Source of the DNA: Burkholderia sp. NRF60-BP8 | Lineage (GTDB): Bacteria; Pseudomonadota; Gammaproteobacteria; Burkholderiales; Burkholderiaceae | NCBI RefSeq assembly: GCF_001522585.2 | Contig: NZ_CP013373.1 | Location: 1,364,001 to 1,428,000, forward strand | Direction of reading: 5' to 3' | Length of the DNA: 64,000 bases | Part shown: positions 41,968-51,424 of the stretch, piece by piece | Layout: every line of letters starts with the position of its first letter | How positions within the stretch are numbered: the first letter of the stretch is position 1 | Program-made: the position numbers and the translations under genes | The notes under the pieces: model-generated | What the model saw: the letters and a program-made list of their open reading frames with translations, nothing else | What the model was told of the DNA's origin: nothing | The model's database searches: none

Positions 41968-43992
41968 ATGACATCCCGTTACCCGCATTTGACGACCCCG
42001 CTCGAGCTCGGTTTCACGTCGCTCAGGAATCGTGTGTTGATGGGGGCGATGCATGTCGGTCTCGAGGAAGCGCCGAACGGCTTCGAGCGGATGGCCGCGT
42101 TCTATGCGGAGCGGGCGCGAGGCGAGGCCGGCCTGATCGTCACGGGCGGCTTCGCGCCGAACGAGCGCGGCCGTCCGGCGCCGGGCGGCGCGGTGCTGAC
42201 GACCGAAGCGCAAGCCGAACGCCATCGCGTCGTGACGCGCGCGGTGCATGCGGAAGGCGGCACGATCGCGTTGCAGATCCTGCATTTCGGCCGCTACGCG
42301 TATCATCCGGCGCTCGCGGCGCCGAGCGCACTGAAGGCGCCGATCAACCCGTTCACGCCGCATGCGTTGAGCAGTGACGAGGTCGACGAGACGATCGCCG
42401 ATTTCGTGCGCTGCGCGGCGATCGCGCAGTACGCGGGCTACGACGGGGTCGAGATCATGGGATCCGAGGGCTACCTGATCAACGAATTCATCGCAGCACG
42501 CACGAACCATCGCGACGATGCGTGGGGCGGCGCGTACGACAACCGCATCCGCTTCGCGGTCGAGATCGTGCGGCGCGTACGCGAGCGCGTCGGCGCGAAC
42601 TTCATCGTCATCTACCGGCTGTCGATGCTCGATCTCGTCGAAGGCGGCTCGACGCTCGACGAGGTGATCCGGCTCGCGCAGGCGATCGAGGCGGCCGGCG
42701 CGACGATCCTCAATACCGGCATCGGCTGGCACGAGGCGCGCATCCCGACCATCGCGGCCAAGGTGCCGCGCGCCGCCTACGCGTGGGTGACGCGGCAACT
42801 GATGGGCAAGGTCGGCATTCCGCTCGTCGCGACCAACCGGATCAATACGCCGGAAGTCGCCGAGCAACTGCTCGCCGACGGCTATTGCGACATGGTGTCG
42901 ATGGCGCGGCCGTTCCTCGCCGATGCCGAATTCGTCCGCAAGGCACGGGAAGGGCGCGCGGACGAAATCAACACGTGCATCGGCTGCAACCAGGCGTGCC
43001 TCGACCATACGTTCAGCGGCAGGATCACGTCGTGCCTCGTGAATCCGCGTGCGTGCCATGAAACCGAGCTCGTGATCCGACCCGCGCCGCGGCCCAAGCG
43101 GATCGCGGTGGTCGGCGCCGGGCCGGCGGGCCTCGGCTTCGCGGTCACGGCGGCCGAACGCGGTCACGCGGTCACGCTGTACGAAGCCGGCGCCGAGATC
43201 GGCGGCCAGTTCAACCTCGCGAAGAAGGTGCCCGGCAAGGAGGAGTTCGACGAAACGCTGCGCTATTTCCGTCGGCAGATCGAACTGCGCGGCATCGCGC
43301 TGCACGTCGATACGCGTGCGACCGCCGAGATGCTGTTGCAGGGCGAATTCGACGAAGTGGTGATCGCGACGGGCATCGTGCCGCGCACGCCGCCGATCGA
43401 CGGCGTCGAGCATCCGAAGACGCTCGGCTATCTCGACGTGCTGCGCGACGACAAGGCCGTCGGCCGCCGCGTCGCGATCGTCGGCGCGGGCGGCATCGGC
43501 TTCGACGTCGCCGAGTATCTCGTCCATCGCGACGGCGCCGAGCGGCCCGACGCAGACCGGTTCTTCGGCGAATGGGGCGTCGACAGGTCGTATGCGAATG
43601 CCGGCGGGCTTGCCCGCGCGCGGCCCGAGCCGGCGGCGCGGCACGTGCATCTGCTGCAACGCAAGGCGTCGAAGGTCGGCGACGGGCTCGGCAAGACCAC
43701 CGGATGGATTCACCGCACGGCGCTGAAGGCGCGCGGCGTCGGGATGTCGTCGGCGGTCACGTACCGGCGCATCGACGACGACGGCTTGCACGTGACGATC
43801 GACGGCGTCGAGCAGACGCTGCCGGTGGACAACGTGGTGATCTGCGCGGGGCAGGAGCCGTCGCGCGAGCTGGCCGAGCAACTGCAGGCCGCCGGATGCC
43901 GCGTGCATCTGATCGGCGGCGCATGCGAGGCCGCCGAACTCGATGCGAAGCGTGCGATTCATCAGGGTACGACGCTGGCCGCGACCCTTTGA
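41968..43992 (+). CDS. FadH-like NADH:flavin oxidoreductase / 2,4-dienoyl-CoA reductase family
   Basis: The 674-residue protein has the old-yellow-enzyme TIM barrel at residues 1-350 (FTSLRNRVLMGAMHVGLEE; GSEGYLINEF; EARIPTIAAKVPR), a [4Fe-4S] cluster motif CIGCNQAC ... C at about 340-362, and a C-terminal FAD/NAD(P) module (IAVVGAGPAGLGFA; GGQFNLAKKVPGKEEF; VAIVGAGGIGFDVAEYLVH). It is related to E. coli FadH, which reduces 2,4-dienoyl-CoA, but could act on other conjugated carbonyls. GGAGA precedes ATG 41968. Divergence from padR with twin operators implies induction by a ligand, perhaps a phenolic or enone. Confidence 0.92.
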   Translation: MTSRYPHLTTPLELGFTSLRNRVLMGAMHVGLEEAPNGFERMAAFYAERARGEAGLIVTGGFAPNERGRPAPGGAVLTTEAQAERHRVVTRAVHAEGGTIALQILHFGRYAYHPALAAPSALKAPINPFTPHALSSDEVDETIADFVRCAAIAQYAGYDGVEIMGSEGYLINEFIAARTNHRDDAWGGAYDNRIRFAVEIVRRVRERVGANFIVIYRLSMLDLVEGGSTLDEVIRLAQAIEAAGATILNTGIGWHEARIPTIAAKVPRAAYAWVTRQLMGKVGIPLVATNRINTPEVAEQLLADGYCDMVSMARPFLADAEFVRKAREGRADEINTCIGCNQACLDHTFSGRITSCLVNPRACHETELVIRPAPRPKRIAVVGAGPAGLGFAVTAAERGHAVTLYEAGAEIGGQFNLAKKVPGKEEFDETLRYFRRQIELRGIALHVDTRATAEMLLQGEFDEVVIATGIVPRTPPIDGVEHPKTLGYLDVLRDDKAVGRRVAIVGAGGIGFDVAEYLVHRDGAERPDADRFFGEWGVDRSYANAGGLARARPEPAARHVHLLQRKASKVGDGLGKTTGWIHRTALKARGVGMSSAVTYRRIDDDGLHVTIDGVEQTLPVDNVVICAGQEPSRELAEQLQAAGCRVHLIGGACEAAELDAKRAIHQGTTLAATL

Positions 43993-44039
43993 TGCCGATT
44001 CGTTTTACGTTCCGTCCAACCTCGATGCTGGAGACTTCG

Positions 44040-44480
44040 ATGACATCCTCCCCGCTGCATATTCATCCCGCCGTCGCGAAATCGCTCGAAACATGGCATG
44101 CGATGGTCGAGCGCAAGGATTTCGGCGCGCTCGAATCGATCGTCCATCCGGACGCCGTGTTCCGTTCGCCGATGGCGTTCAAGCCGTACGGGCCGGCGCC
44201 TGCGCTGCTGATGGCGCTGCGCACGGTGATCACGATCCTCGAGAACTTCACGTATCACCGCCAGTTCGCGACCGACGACGGCAAGAGCGTCGTGCTGGAG
44301 TTCGGCGCGACCGTCGGCGACAAGGCGTTGAGGGGAATCGACATGATCCGCTTCGACGACGACGGCCGGATCGTCGAGTTCGAGGTCATGATCCGGCCGT
44401 TCAATGCGCTGCAGGCGCTCGGCGCGGCAATGGGCGCGCGGCTCGGGCAGCAGTTGCCGGCGTTCAAGACCGGCGGCTGA
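44040..44480 (+). CDS. NTF2-like (SnoaL-type) family protein
   Basis: The 146-residue protein follows the FadH-like gene by 47 bases and shares its operon. It has the cone-shaped NTF2 pattern: LETWHAMVERKDFGALESIVHPDAVFRSP, then YHRQFATDDGKSVVLEF and GIDMIRFDDDGRIVEFEVMIRP. Members are isomerases, dehydratases or binding proteins; which one is unknown here. GGAG lies seven bases from ATG 44040; an in-frame ATG at 44025/44026 is another possible start. Confidence 0.75.
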   Translation: MTSSPLHIHPAVAKSLETWHAMVERKDFGALESIVHPDAVFRSPMAFKPYGPAPALLMALRTVITILENFTYHRQFATDDGKSVVLEFGATVGDKALRGIDMIRFDDDGRIVEFEVMIRPFNALQALGAAMGARLGQQLPAFKTGG

Positions 44481-44877
44481 GCGGCGCGGCGGTGGCCGCG
44501 CAGGCTTTCGAAGGCAGTCTTCACCGCGGTACGCGCTACGGTGCGTTCGTGATCGGTTGCGCCGGCAACTTTCTTCGTCACGCCGTGCCGGATCATGCGG
44601 CACCCTGCGCGCGATTCAGCACGAAGTCGTAGTCGAGCGTGTAGAACGGCGTGTCCATGTAACGAAGAACCGTTTCTGCAGCAGTTCGCGAACGATACGC
44701 AGGCCGAAGTGAAGCGCGGAGCACGCGGCTTTCGCGGGCAAACGGTCGCGATCGGTCCGCCGTTGCGCGACATAGGGGCCGGCGTCGAGCGCGGTCGTGT
44801 AGTACCCGCACGAGTACGCGATGCGCAACCGGCCGCAGGGCGACAACCCAAGCTGTCAAAATCCTGACGGATCAAGT
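44481..44877 (-). other. gene-poor stretch with possible degenerate reading frame
   Basis: On the minus strand one frame reads YSCGYYTTALDAGPYVAQRR ... LHFGLRIVRELLQKR and a neighbouring frame completes it as MDTPFYTLDYDFVLNRAQGA, stop near 44593. A single frameshift would join them, so a decayed gene is possible, but I cannot name a family. No other feature is seen up to the palindrome at 44878. Confidence 0.25.
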
Positions 44878-44892
44878 TGATATATTATATCA
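44878..44892. promoter_or_regulatory. 15-bp palindrome before the TonB-ABC operon
   Basis: TGATATATTATATCA is a perfect dyad around a central T, about 80 bases upstream of the TonB receptor start. The AT-rich dyad resembles Fur-superfamily sites, and in particular Zur-type boxes of the GTTATANTATAAC form, more than the classical Fur box. It also provides -10-like TATATT. Zinc or iron regulation of the uptake operon is therefore a hypothesis. Confidence 0.55.
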
Positions 44893-44969
44893 TCTGACGT
44901 TTTCGTCGCCGGCCGGCCGGGTTGTCCGGGTCGGCCGCGTGCGACGACAGCTACGAAGATCGATACGAC

Positions 44970-47180
44970 GTGACGAGAATCGGACACACCGCGGCGCACG
45001 TGGAGCGGCGCCATGCCGCGACGCGCCGGCACACGGGCGCCTCGCGCGCACGCGCGGCACGCAGTTGCACGACCTTGCTGGGCTGCGCGATGGCCGCCAC
45101 CGGCGCGTTGGCCGCCGAAGCCGCCGCAGTGGCGCCGGACGACCGGCATGCGCTGCCGGCGATCAGCGTCACCGCGTCGTCCGCGCCGTCCGACCCGCTG
45201 ACGCAACCGCTCGAAACGGGCTCGCGGCTCGGGCTTGCCAGCCTCGACACGCCCGCAAGCGTCGAAACCGTCACGGCCGACACGATCGCAGCACGCGGCG
45301 ATCGCACGGTGCTCGACGCGCTCACGCGCACGGCCGGCTTTTCGAGCGCGATCGCGCCGGGCACCGGCGGCACCGCGTCGAGCGTGCGCGGCTTCAGCGG
45401 GCAGGAGTCGGTGATGATGCTGCTCGACGGCGTCCGGTTGATGCCGGCGGCCGGCACGATCACGTTTCCGTTCGACACGTGGTCGGTCGCGCGCATCGAG
45501 GTGCTGCGCGGCCCGGCATCGGTACTGTACGGCGAAGGGGCGATCGGCGGTGTCGTCAACGTGGTGCCGAAGCGGCCGCAGCGCACGCGCGAGACGACGC
45601 TGCAGGCGGGCGTCGGCCCCGACGGCGCGAAGCGCTTCGCGTTCGATACGACGGGCGCGCTCGGCCCGCGGCTGTCGTACCGCTTCTACGCGAGCGATGC
45701 GCGCGCGAACGGTCTCGCCGAGCGGGCCGATACGCATACGACGGCCGTCGGCGGCGCGCTGACGCTCGACGTGAGCCCGCAGCTTGCGCTGACGCTCGAC
45801 TACGACTACGGAAGGCAGATGCCCGCGACGTACTATGGCGTGCCGGCGCCGAACGGCGTGCTCGATCCGTCGCTGCGCAAGCTGAACTACACAGTCGGCG
45901 ACGCGACGATTTCGTACTACGACCAGTGGACGCGCCTGTCGGCCCGCTACCGGCCGGCGCTCGGCGTGACGATCGACAACCAGCTTTACTATCTGACGTC
46001 CAACCGCCATTGGCGCAACGCCGAATCGTACGTGCTCGACCCGGCGTCCGGGCGCGTCACGCGTGGCGACTATCTCGACATCGGGCACCATCAGCGGCAG
46101 ATCGGCGACCGGCTGAGCGCGCGCGTCGACGGGATGCTGTTCGGTCGCGCAAACCGCTTCGTCGTCGGCACGGAATTCAGCCAGATCACGTTCAGCGGTA
46201 CCAACAATTCACCGTATGGCGGCGAAACGACCGTGCCGGCGCACGGCTTCGATCCCGGCGTCTTCACGAGCCCCGACCCGACCGTGCCGCAGTTCAGCAC
46301 GCGCGCGCGGCAGGCGGCGGTATTCGCGGAGAACCGGCTCGAAGTGCTGCCGCGGCTCGCGTGGGTGAGCGGCCTGCGCTACGACCACATCGCGTTCAGC
46401 CGCGAACAGGCGGCAACCGGCGCGGGCTTCGACAAGCGGTTCGCGAACGTCGGCTGGCGTACCGGTTTCGTGTTCGACATCGCGCCGACGTTCAGCGCGT
46501 ATGCGCAGTACACGACGGGTGCGGAGGGCGTCGGCTCGCTCGTGACGCTGTCCGCTTCGCAGATGCATTACCGGCTCGCGACCGGCGAGCAGTGGGAAGC
46601 CGGGCTCAAGCAGACGCTGCTCGACGGTCGCGCGTACTGGACGGTCGCGGTGTACGACATCACGAAGCGCAATCTGCTCAGCACCGATCCGTTCAATCCG
46701 GCGCTGCGCCAGCAGGTCGGCCGGCAGTCGTCGCGCGGCGTCGAGCTGACCGGCGGCGCGCGGCTGCCGCACGGCTGGACGATCGATGCGAACGTCGCGC
46801 TGCTGCATGCGCGCTACGACGCATTCAACCAGACCGTCGGCGGCGCGACGGTGTCGCGGGCCGGCAACGTGCCGTCCGGCGTGCCGCAGCAGACCGCGAA
46901 CCTGTGGCTCGGCTGGGCGTTCGCCGAGCGCTGGCACGCGAATGCGGGCGTGCGTTACGTCGGTCCGACCTACGGCGACGACGCGAATCGCGTGCAGGTG
47001 CCGTCGTACACCGTGTTCGATGCGTCGCTGCGCTGGCAGCCGACGTCGCGCACCGAGCTCACGCTGTATCTGCGCAATCTCGCGAACCGCACGTACGCGG
47101 TGACGACGTCGAATGGCGGCGAGCAATGGCTGCTCGGTCCGTCGCGCTCGGCGGAGCTCGTCGCGACGATGCGCTTCTGA
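44970..47180 (+). CDS. TonB-dependent outer-membrane receptor
   Basis: From GTG 44970 the protein is about 736 residues: an Arg-rich signal peptide ending near ALAAEAA, a plug domain (ALPAISVTASSAP; LDTPASVETVTADTI; RGFSGQESVMMLLDGVRLMP; VARIEVLRGPASVLYGEGAIGGVVNVVPKRP) and a 22-strand barrel ending ELVATMRF. The C-terminal Phe is standard. It feeds an ABC importer encoded directly downstream, so it imports a metal chelate, haem, cobalamin or siderophore. A TTG at 44922 is an alternative start without better support. No cobalamin riboswitch fits in the upstream region. Confidence 0.88.
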   Translation: MTRIGHTAAHVERRHAATRRHTGASRARAARSCTTLLGCAMAATGALAAEAAAVAPDDRHALPAISVTASSAPSDPLTQPLETGSRLGLASLDTPASVETVTADTIAARGDRTVLDALTRTAGFSSAIAPGTGGTASSVRGFSGQESVMMLLDGVRLMPAAGTITFPFDTWSVARIEVLRGPASVLYGEGAIGGVVNVVPKRPQRTRETTLQAGVGPDGAKRFAFDTTGALGPRLSYRFYASDARANGLAERADTHTTAVGGALTLDVSPQLALTLDYDYGRQMPATYYGVPAPNGVLDPSLRKLNYTVGDATISYYDQWTRLSARYRPALGVTIDNQLYYLTSNRHWRNAESYVLDPASGRVTRGDYLDIGHHQRQIGDRLSARVDGMLFGRANRFVVGTEFSQITFSGTNNSPYGGETTVPAHGFDPGVFTSPDPTVPQFSTRARQAAVFAENRLEVLPRLAWVSGLRYDHIAFSREQAATGAGFDKRFANVGWRTGFVFDIAPTFSAYAQYTTGAEGVGSLVTLSASQMHYRLATGEQWEAGLKQTLLDGRAYWTVAVYDITKRNLLSTDPFNPALRQQVGRQSSRGVELTGGARLPHGWTIDANVALLHARYDAFNQTVGGATVSRAGNVPSGVPQQTANLWLGWAFAERWHANAGVRYVGPTYGDDANRVQVPSYTVFDASLRWQPTSRTELTLYLRNLANRTYAVTTSNGGEQWLLGPSRSAELVATMRF

Positions 47181-47191
47181 AGCGGCACGAC

Positions 47192-47977
47192 ATGCGCCCC
47201 GTCACTCACATGCTCGACATCGAACGCGTGCGCTGGTCTCCCGGCGGCGCGGTCGACGTGCTCGATTCGGTGACGCTGACGGTTGCCGAAGGCGAGTTCG
47301 TCGGGCTGGTCGGCCCGAACGGCAGCGGCAAGACGAGCCTGCTGCGCTGCGTGTTCCGCTACGCGCGGCCCGACGCGGGCCGCGTCGCGCTCGACGCGCA
47401 GGACGTGTGGCGCATGCGGCCGCGTGCGCTCGCGCAGCGCATCGCGGTGCTGCAGCAGGAAACGCCGGACGATTTCGGACTGACGGTCGACGAACTGGTC
47501 GGCATGGGCCGCACGCCGCACAAGCGGCCGTTCGATGCGGAGTCGGCCGACGATCGGCGGATCGTCGAAGCGTCGCTGCACGATGTCGGTCTCGTCGAGC
47601 GTCGCGCACAGCGTTTCTCGTCGCTGTCGGGCGGCGAGAAGCAGCGCGCGCTGCTGGCCCGCGCGCTCGCGCAGCAGCCCGACCTGCTGTTGCTCGACGA
47701 GCCGACCAACCATCTCGACCTGCGTCACCAGCTCGAACTGCTCGCGCGCGTGCGCCGCCTCGGCATCGCGACGCTCGCGACGATTCACGACCTCAATCTC
47801 GCGGCCGCGTATTGCGACCGGCTCCATGTACTCGCGCACGGCCGCGTCGTCGCGTCCGGCGTGCCGGACGAGGTGTTGACCGCAGCGCTGCTGCGCGACG
47901 TGTTCGGCGTCGCCGCGCTCGTCGATCGCCATCCCGTCACGGGCCGCCCGCGCATCACGCCGCTTCACCCGGAATGA
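47192..47977 (+). CDS. ABC transporter ATP-binding protein (FecE/HmuV/BtuD type)
   Basis: The 261-residue ATPase has Walker A GPNGSGKT (41-48), Q-loop, signature LSGGEKQRALLARALAQ, Walker B DLLLLDEPTNHLD and the His switch TIHDLN. The DEPTNHLDLRHQLE pattern is that of metal-chelate/vitamin B12 importers. It starts 12 bases after the receptor stop and its own stop overlaps the binding-protein start (ATGA). A long frame running from 44939 through this gene is only a fortuitous opening of the alternate frame of the receptor gene. Confidence 0.92.
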   Translation: MRPVTHMLDIERVRWSPGGAVDVLDSVTLTVAEGEFVGLVGPNGSGKTSLLRCVFRYARPDAGRVALDAQDVWRMRPRALAQRIAVLQQETPDDFGLTVDELVGMGRTPHKRPFDAESADDRRIVEASLHDVGLVERRAQRFSSLSGGEKQRALLARALAQQPDLLLLDEPTNHLDLRHQLELLARVRRLGIATLATIHDLNLAAAYCDRLHVLAHGRVVASGVPDEVLTAALLRDVFGVAALVDRHPVTGRPRITPLHPE

Positions 47978-48966
47978 CCGCCATGCCGTTTCCTGTTCCG
48001 TCCTTCGTCTCCCGCCGGTTCGTCGCCGCTGCCGTGCTCGGCTGCGCGGCCGTTCACGCGGCGGCCTATCCCGTCACCGTACGCAGTTGCGATCGCGACG
48101 TGACGTTCGAGCGCGCGCCGACGCGCGCGGTGAGCAACGACGTGAACCTCACCGAGATGATGCTCGTGCTCGGCCTGAAGGACCGGCTCGTCGGCTATAC
48201 GGGCATCGGCGGCTGGAAGACGGGCACCGCGCGCGTGCGCGACGCATTGCGCGGCGTGCCCGAACTGGCGAGCCAGTATCCGTCGCTGGAAGTGCTGGCC
48301 GCCGCGCGTGCCGATTTCTATCTCGCGGGCTGGAACTACGGAATGCATGTCGGCGGGGCGGTGACGCCGGCGACGCTCGCGCCGTTCGGCATCCGCACGT
48401 ACGAACTGACCGAATCGTGTTCGCACGTGATGAAGCAGTCGGCCGCATCGTTCGACGACGTGTTCCGCGACCTGAACAATCTCGGCCGGATCTTCGGCGT
48501 CGAGGCGCGCGCCGCGCAAGTCGTCGCCGCGATGCGCGCGCGGCTCGCGGCGGTGTCGCGCACGATCGGTCGCCCGGCGCCGCTGCGCGTGTTCGTTTAC
48601 GACAGCGGCACCGACAAGCCGATGACGGCGGGCGGGCTCGCGATGCCGACCGCGTTGCTCGCGGCGGCGGGCGCGCGCAACGTGATGGCCGACGTGCCGC
48701 GCAGCTGGACGCAGGTGAGTTGGGAAAGCGTGGTCGCGCGCGACCCGCAGGTGATCGTGATCGTCGACTATTCGGCGATCACGGCCGCGCAGAAGCAGCA
48801 GTTCCTGACGAGCCAGCCGGCGCTCGCACGCGTGGCCGCGATTCGCGACCGGCGTTTCGTCGTGATTCCGTACGATGCCGCGACGCCGGGCCCCGAGAAC
48901 GTCGCGGCCGTCGAGACGCTCGCCCGCGCGCTGTATCCGGCCGCATTTGCCGGAGCGGCACGGTGA
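47974..48966 (+). CDS. ABC transporter periplasmic substrate-binding protein
   Basis: The 330-residue protein has a signal peptide (VAAAVLGCAAVHAAAYP) and the BtuF/FepB-like two-lobe pattern joined by a long helix: RAVSNDVNLTEMMLVLGLKDRLVGYTG, EVLAAARADFYLAGW, LNNLGRIFGVEARAAQVVAAM, DPQVIVIVDYSAITAAQKQQFL. It captures the chelate released by the receptor. The start overlaps the ATPase stop, and the stop overlaps the permease GTG (GTGA), giving a tightly coupled uptake operon. Confidence 0.9.
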   Translation: MTAMPFPVPSFVSRRFVAAAVLGCAAVHAAAYPVTVRSCDRDVTFERAPTRAVSNDVNLTEMMLVLGLKDRLVGYTGIGGWKTGTARVRDALRGVPELASQYPSLEVLAAARADFYLAGWNYGMHVGGAVTPATLAPFGIRTYELTESCSHVMKQSAASFDDVFRDLNNLGRIFGVEARAAQVVAAMRARLAAVSRTIGRPAPLRVFVYDSGTDKPMTAGGLAMPTALLAAAGARNVMADVPRSWTQVSWESVVARDPQVIVIVDYSAITAAQKQQFLTSQPALARVAAIRDRRFVVIPYDAATPGPENVAAVETLARALYPAAFAGAAR

Positions 48967-50003
48967 GCGTGCGCGGGCAGGCGGCGCGGCCCGGCATGCG
49001 GGTGGTGCTGCCGGGGCTGGCCGTACTGCTGATCGTGTCGATCGTCGTGTCGGCCGCGTTCGGCCCCGCGCCGATCGCGATGCCGGCCGCGGTGCGGATC
49101 GTCGCCGCGCACGTCGCGTCGGCGTTCGGCGGCGCCGACGCGTTCGCGGCGGGCGCGGGCGACGACAGCATCGTCTGGCTGATCCGGATGCCGCGTGCGC
49201 TGCTGGCCGCGATCGTCGGCGCGACGCTGGCGGCGGTCGGCGTCGCGTTGCAGGCGGCGACCGCGAACCGCCTGGCCGATCCGCACCTGCTCGGCGTGAG
49301 CGCGGGCGCGATGCTCGGCGCGATCGCGGTCACGGTGGTGGCCGGCGCGGCGTTCGGCCCGTTCACGCTGTCGGCCGCCGCTTTCGCGGGCGCGCTCGGG
49401 GCCACCGCCTGCGTGGTCGCGCTCGCTTACCGGGGCGGCCGGCTCGAATCGGACCGGCTGCTGCTCGCGGGCGTATCGGTGTCGTTCATGATGGCCGCGT
49501 TCGGCAACCTGCTGCTGTACCTCGGCGATCAACGGGCCGCGTCGTCGGTGCTGTTCTGGATGCTCGGCGGGGTCGGGCTCGCGCGCTGGGACTTGCTGCC
49601 GGTGCCGGCCGTGTGCGCGGTGCTCGCCGGCGGCGCGCTCCATGCGCGTCGGCGCGAACTGAACGCGCTGATGTCGGGCGATGTCGCCGCCGCGTCGCTC
49701 GGCGTGCCGAGCGCCAGGATGCGGCGCGAAGTGTTCGTCGTCGCGTCGTTCGCGACGGGCGCGATGGTCGCGGTGAGCGGCGCGATCGGCTTCGTCGGGC
49801 TCGTGACGCCGCATCTGTGCCGTCGCGTCGTCGGGGCCGAGCACGGCCGGCTGCTGCCGGTCGCCGCGCTGGTCGGCGCGATCCTGCTCGTGTGGGCCGA
49901 CGTCGCCGCGCGCACGCTCGCGGCGCCGGAAGATCTGCCGATCGGCATCGTGACCGCGCTGTTCGGCAGCCTGTTCTTCGTCGCGCTGCTGCGGCGGCGC
50001 TGA
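48963..50003 (+). CDS. FecCD-family ABC permease
   Basis: The 346-residue protein has about ten transmembrane helices and the FecCD hallmarks: RMPRALLAAIVGATLAAVGVALQA, NRLADPHLLGVSAGAMLGA, FWMLGGVGLARWDLL, AVSGAIGFVGLVTPHLCRRVVGAEHGRLLP and LPIGIVTALFGSLFFVALL. It completes the receptor-ATPase-binding protein-permease set. GTG 48963 overlaps the preceding stop by four bases. The gene ends 47 bases before the convergent histidine kinase stop. Confidence 0.93.
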   Translation: MSVRGQAARPGMRVVLPGLAVLLIVSIVVSAAFGPAPIAMPAAVRIVAAHVASAFGGADAFAAGAGDDSIVWLIRMPRALLAAIVGATLAAVGVALQAATANRLADPHLLGVSAGAMLGAIAVTVVAGAAFGPFTLSAAAFAGALGATACVVALAYRGGRLESDRLLLAGVSVSFMMAAFGNLLLYLGDQRAASSVLFWMLGGVGLARWDLLPVPAVCAVLAGGALHARRRELNALMSGDVAAASLGVPSARMRREVFVVASFATGAMVAVSGAIGFVGLVTPHLCRRVVGAEHGRLLPVAALVGAILLVWADVAARTLAAPEDLPIGIVTALFGSLFFVALLRRR

Positions 50004-50050
50004 ACGCGGGCGCTGTCAGGCGAGGGCGGGCCGAGTTCCGTGGTTCGTCT

Positions 50051-51424
50051 TCATCGAAACGGGATGACCGTGCCCGTGCCGTGGCGGCCGCGCCTATCGG
50101 CGTGCGGGTTCGCAACGTCGAACAGGCTGTCCGGCAGCGCCCGCACGGGCAACGTGATCACGAAGCGTGCGCCGCCGAGCGGCGAATCCTCGAGCCGCAC
50201 GTCGCCGCCGTGCACCTGCGCGACGCGTCGCACGATCGCAAGCCCGAGCCCGAAGCCGCCGGTCTGCCGGTCGCGGCTCGAGTCGAGCCGCTGGAACGGT
50301 TCGAACACGCGGGCGCGCTCGGCGGCCGGGATGCCCGGCCCGTCGTCGTCGACGCTCAGCACGAGCGCACCGGACCGATCTCGCGTGGCGGCCAGCACGA
50401 CCTTGCGCGACGCATAGCGGGCGCCGTTGCGGATCAGGTTCAGCAGGGCACGGGCGACGAGCTTCGGATCGCAGACGTGGGTCGCGGGCGCGTCGAGCGT
50501 CGACACGTCGAGCGCGATGCCGCGATCGGCGATGTCGTCTGCGACGTTGCCGGCGACGCTGTCGAGCAGCGCGTCGACGACGACCTCCATCGGCGCGAGT
50601 TCGCTCGCGCCCTGTTCGAGCCGGCCGATCGTCAGCAATTCGGTGACGAGCTCGTCGAGTTCGCGCACGTCGCGCCGCAGCGCGTCGCGGCGCTCGCGCA
50701 TCCGGCCGGTTTCGTCGGGATCGGCGAGCAGCGCGAGCCCGAATTCGAGCCGGGCGAGCGGCGTTTTCAGTTCATGCGAGATGCCGTGCATCATTTCGCG
50801 CTGTTGCTTGATCGACGCCTCGATGCGCGCGGCCATGTCGTTGAACTGCTGCGACAGCTCGTAGATGTTCGACTTGCCCGACAGCTTCACGCGCGTCGAC
50901 AGCATCCCGGCGCCGAATGCGCGCGCGGCGTCCTGCAGCCGGCGAATGTCGCGCCAGTGATGGTGAATCCACAGCACCACCGCGAACAGCGTCGCGAGCG
51001 CGAGCAGCATGTACGCATAGATGCGGATGTCGAGATCCGCCGCCTCGATGGGCCGCGCATGCAGCACCGAGCCGTCCGCGAGCGGCATGTAGTAGTCCTT
51101 GCCGTCGTAGCTGATCGCGATCCTGCCGGCATCGAGATCGCGCAGCGGCGCGCCGCTCAGTCGCGCACGCGCGTCGGCCATCGACATGAACCCGAACCCT
51201 TCGCGGCCGTGCAGCGCCAATTCGCGCAACGCGAGCTCGCGCTGCGCGCCCGGATGGCGCTCGAGGTAATCGTTCAGCACGAACGCGTAGGTCGTCAGCG
51301 AGTCGCGCTGCGCCTGCGCGACGCGCTCGTAGAAGATCCGGTCGAACGACAGCTGGATGAAGACGATCGACGCGCCGACGCACAGGATCACGACGAGGTA
51401 CAACCGGAGCAACGGGCGCAGCAT
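50051..51424 (-). CDS. sensor histidine kinase (RstB-like)
   Basis: The 457-residue kinase has one N-terminal helix (9-26), a short periplasmic region of about 105 residues, a second helix (135-153), a HAMP linker, the HisKA box MMHGISHELKTPLARLEF with His217, and a HATPase_c domain (LARALLNLIRNGARYA; VDDDGPGIPAAERARVFEPF; TGGFGLGLAIVRRV). The arrangement and partner resemble RstB. Its ATG directly follows the response-regulator stop with no gap, so both are made from one transcript. Confidence 0.9.
   Translation of the reverse strand: MLRPLLRLYLVVILCVGASIVFIQLSFDRIFYERVAQAQRDSLTTYAFVLNDYLERHPGAQRELALRELALHGREGFGFMSMADARARLSGAPLRDLDAGRIAISYDGKDYYMPLADGSVLHARPIEAADLDIRIYAYMLLALATLFAVVLWIHHHWRDIRRLQDAARAFGAGMLSTRVKLSGKSNIYELSQQFNDMAARIEASIKQQREMMHGISHELKTPLARLEFGLALLADPDETGRMRERRDALRRDVRELDELVTELLTIGRLEQGASELAPMEVVVDALLDSVAGNVADDIADRGIALDVSTLDAPATHVCDPKLVARALLNLIRNGARYASRKVVLAATRDRSGALVLSVDDDGPGIPAAERARVFEPFQRLDSSRDRQTGGFGLGLAIVRRVAQVHGGDVRLEDSPLGGARFVITLPVRALPDSLFDVANPHADRRGRHGTGTVIPFR

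Noticed and set aside
44481..44969. Cobalamin riboswitch before the TonB-ABC operon
   Set aside because: No B12-box-like sequence or multi-helix structure could be recognised in this interval.
44939..47191. Apparent 1012-residue fusion upstream of the ABC ATPase
   Set aside because: Only the part from 47192 is real; the upstream portion is the alternate frame of the TonB receptor gene.
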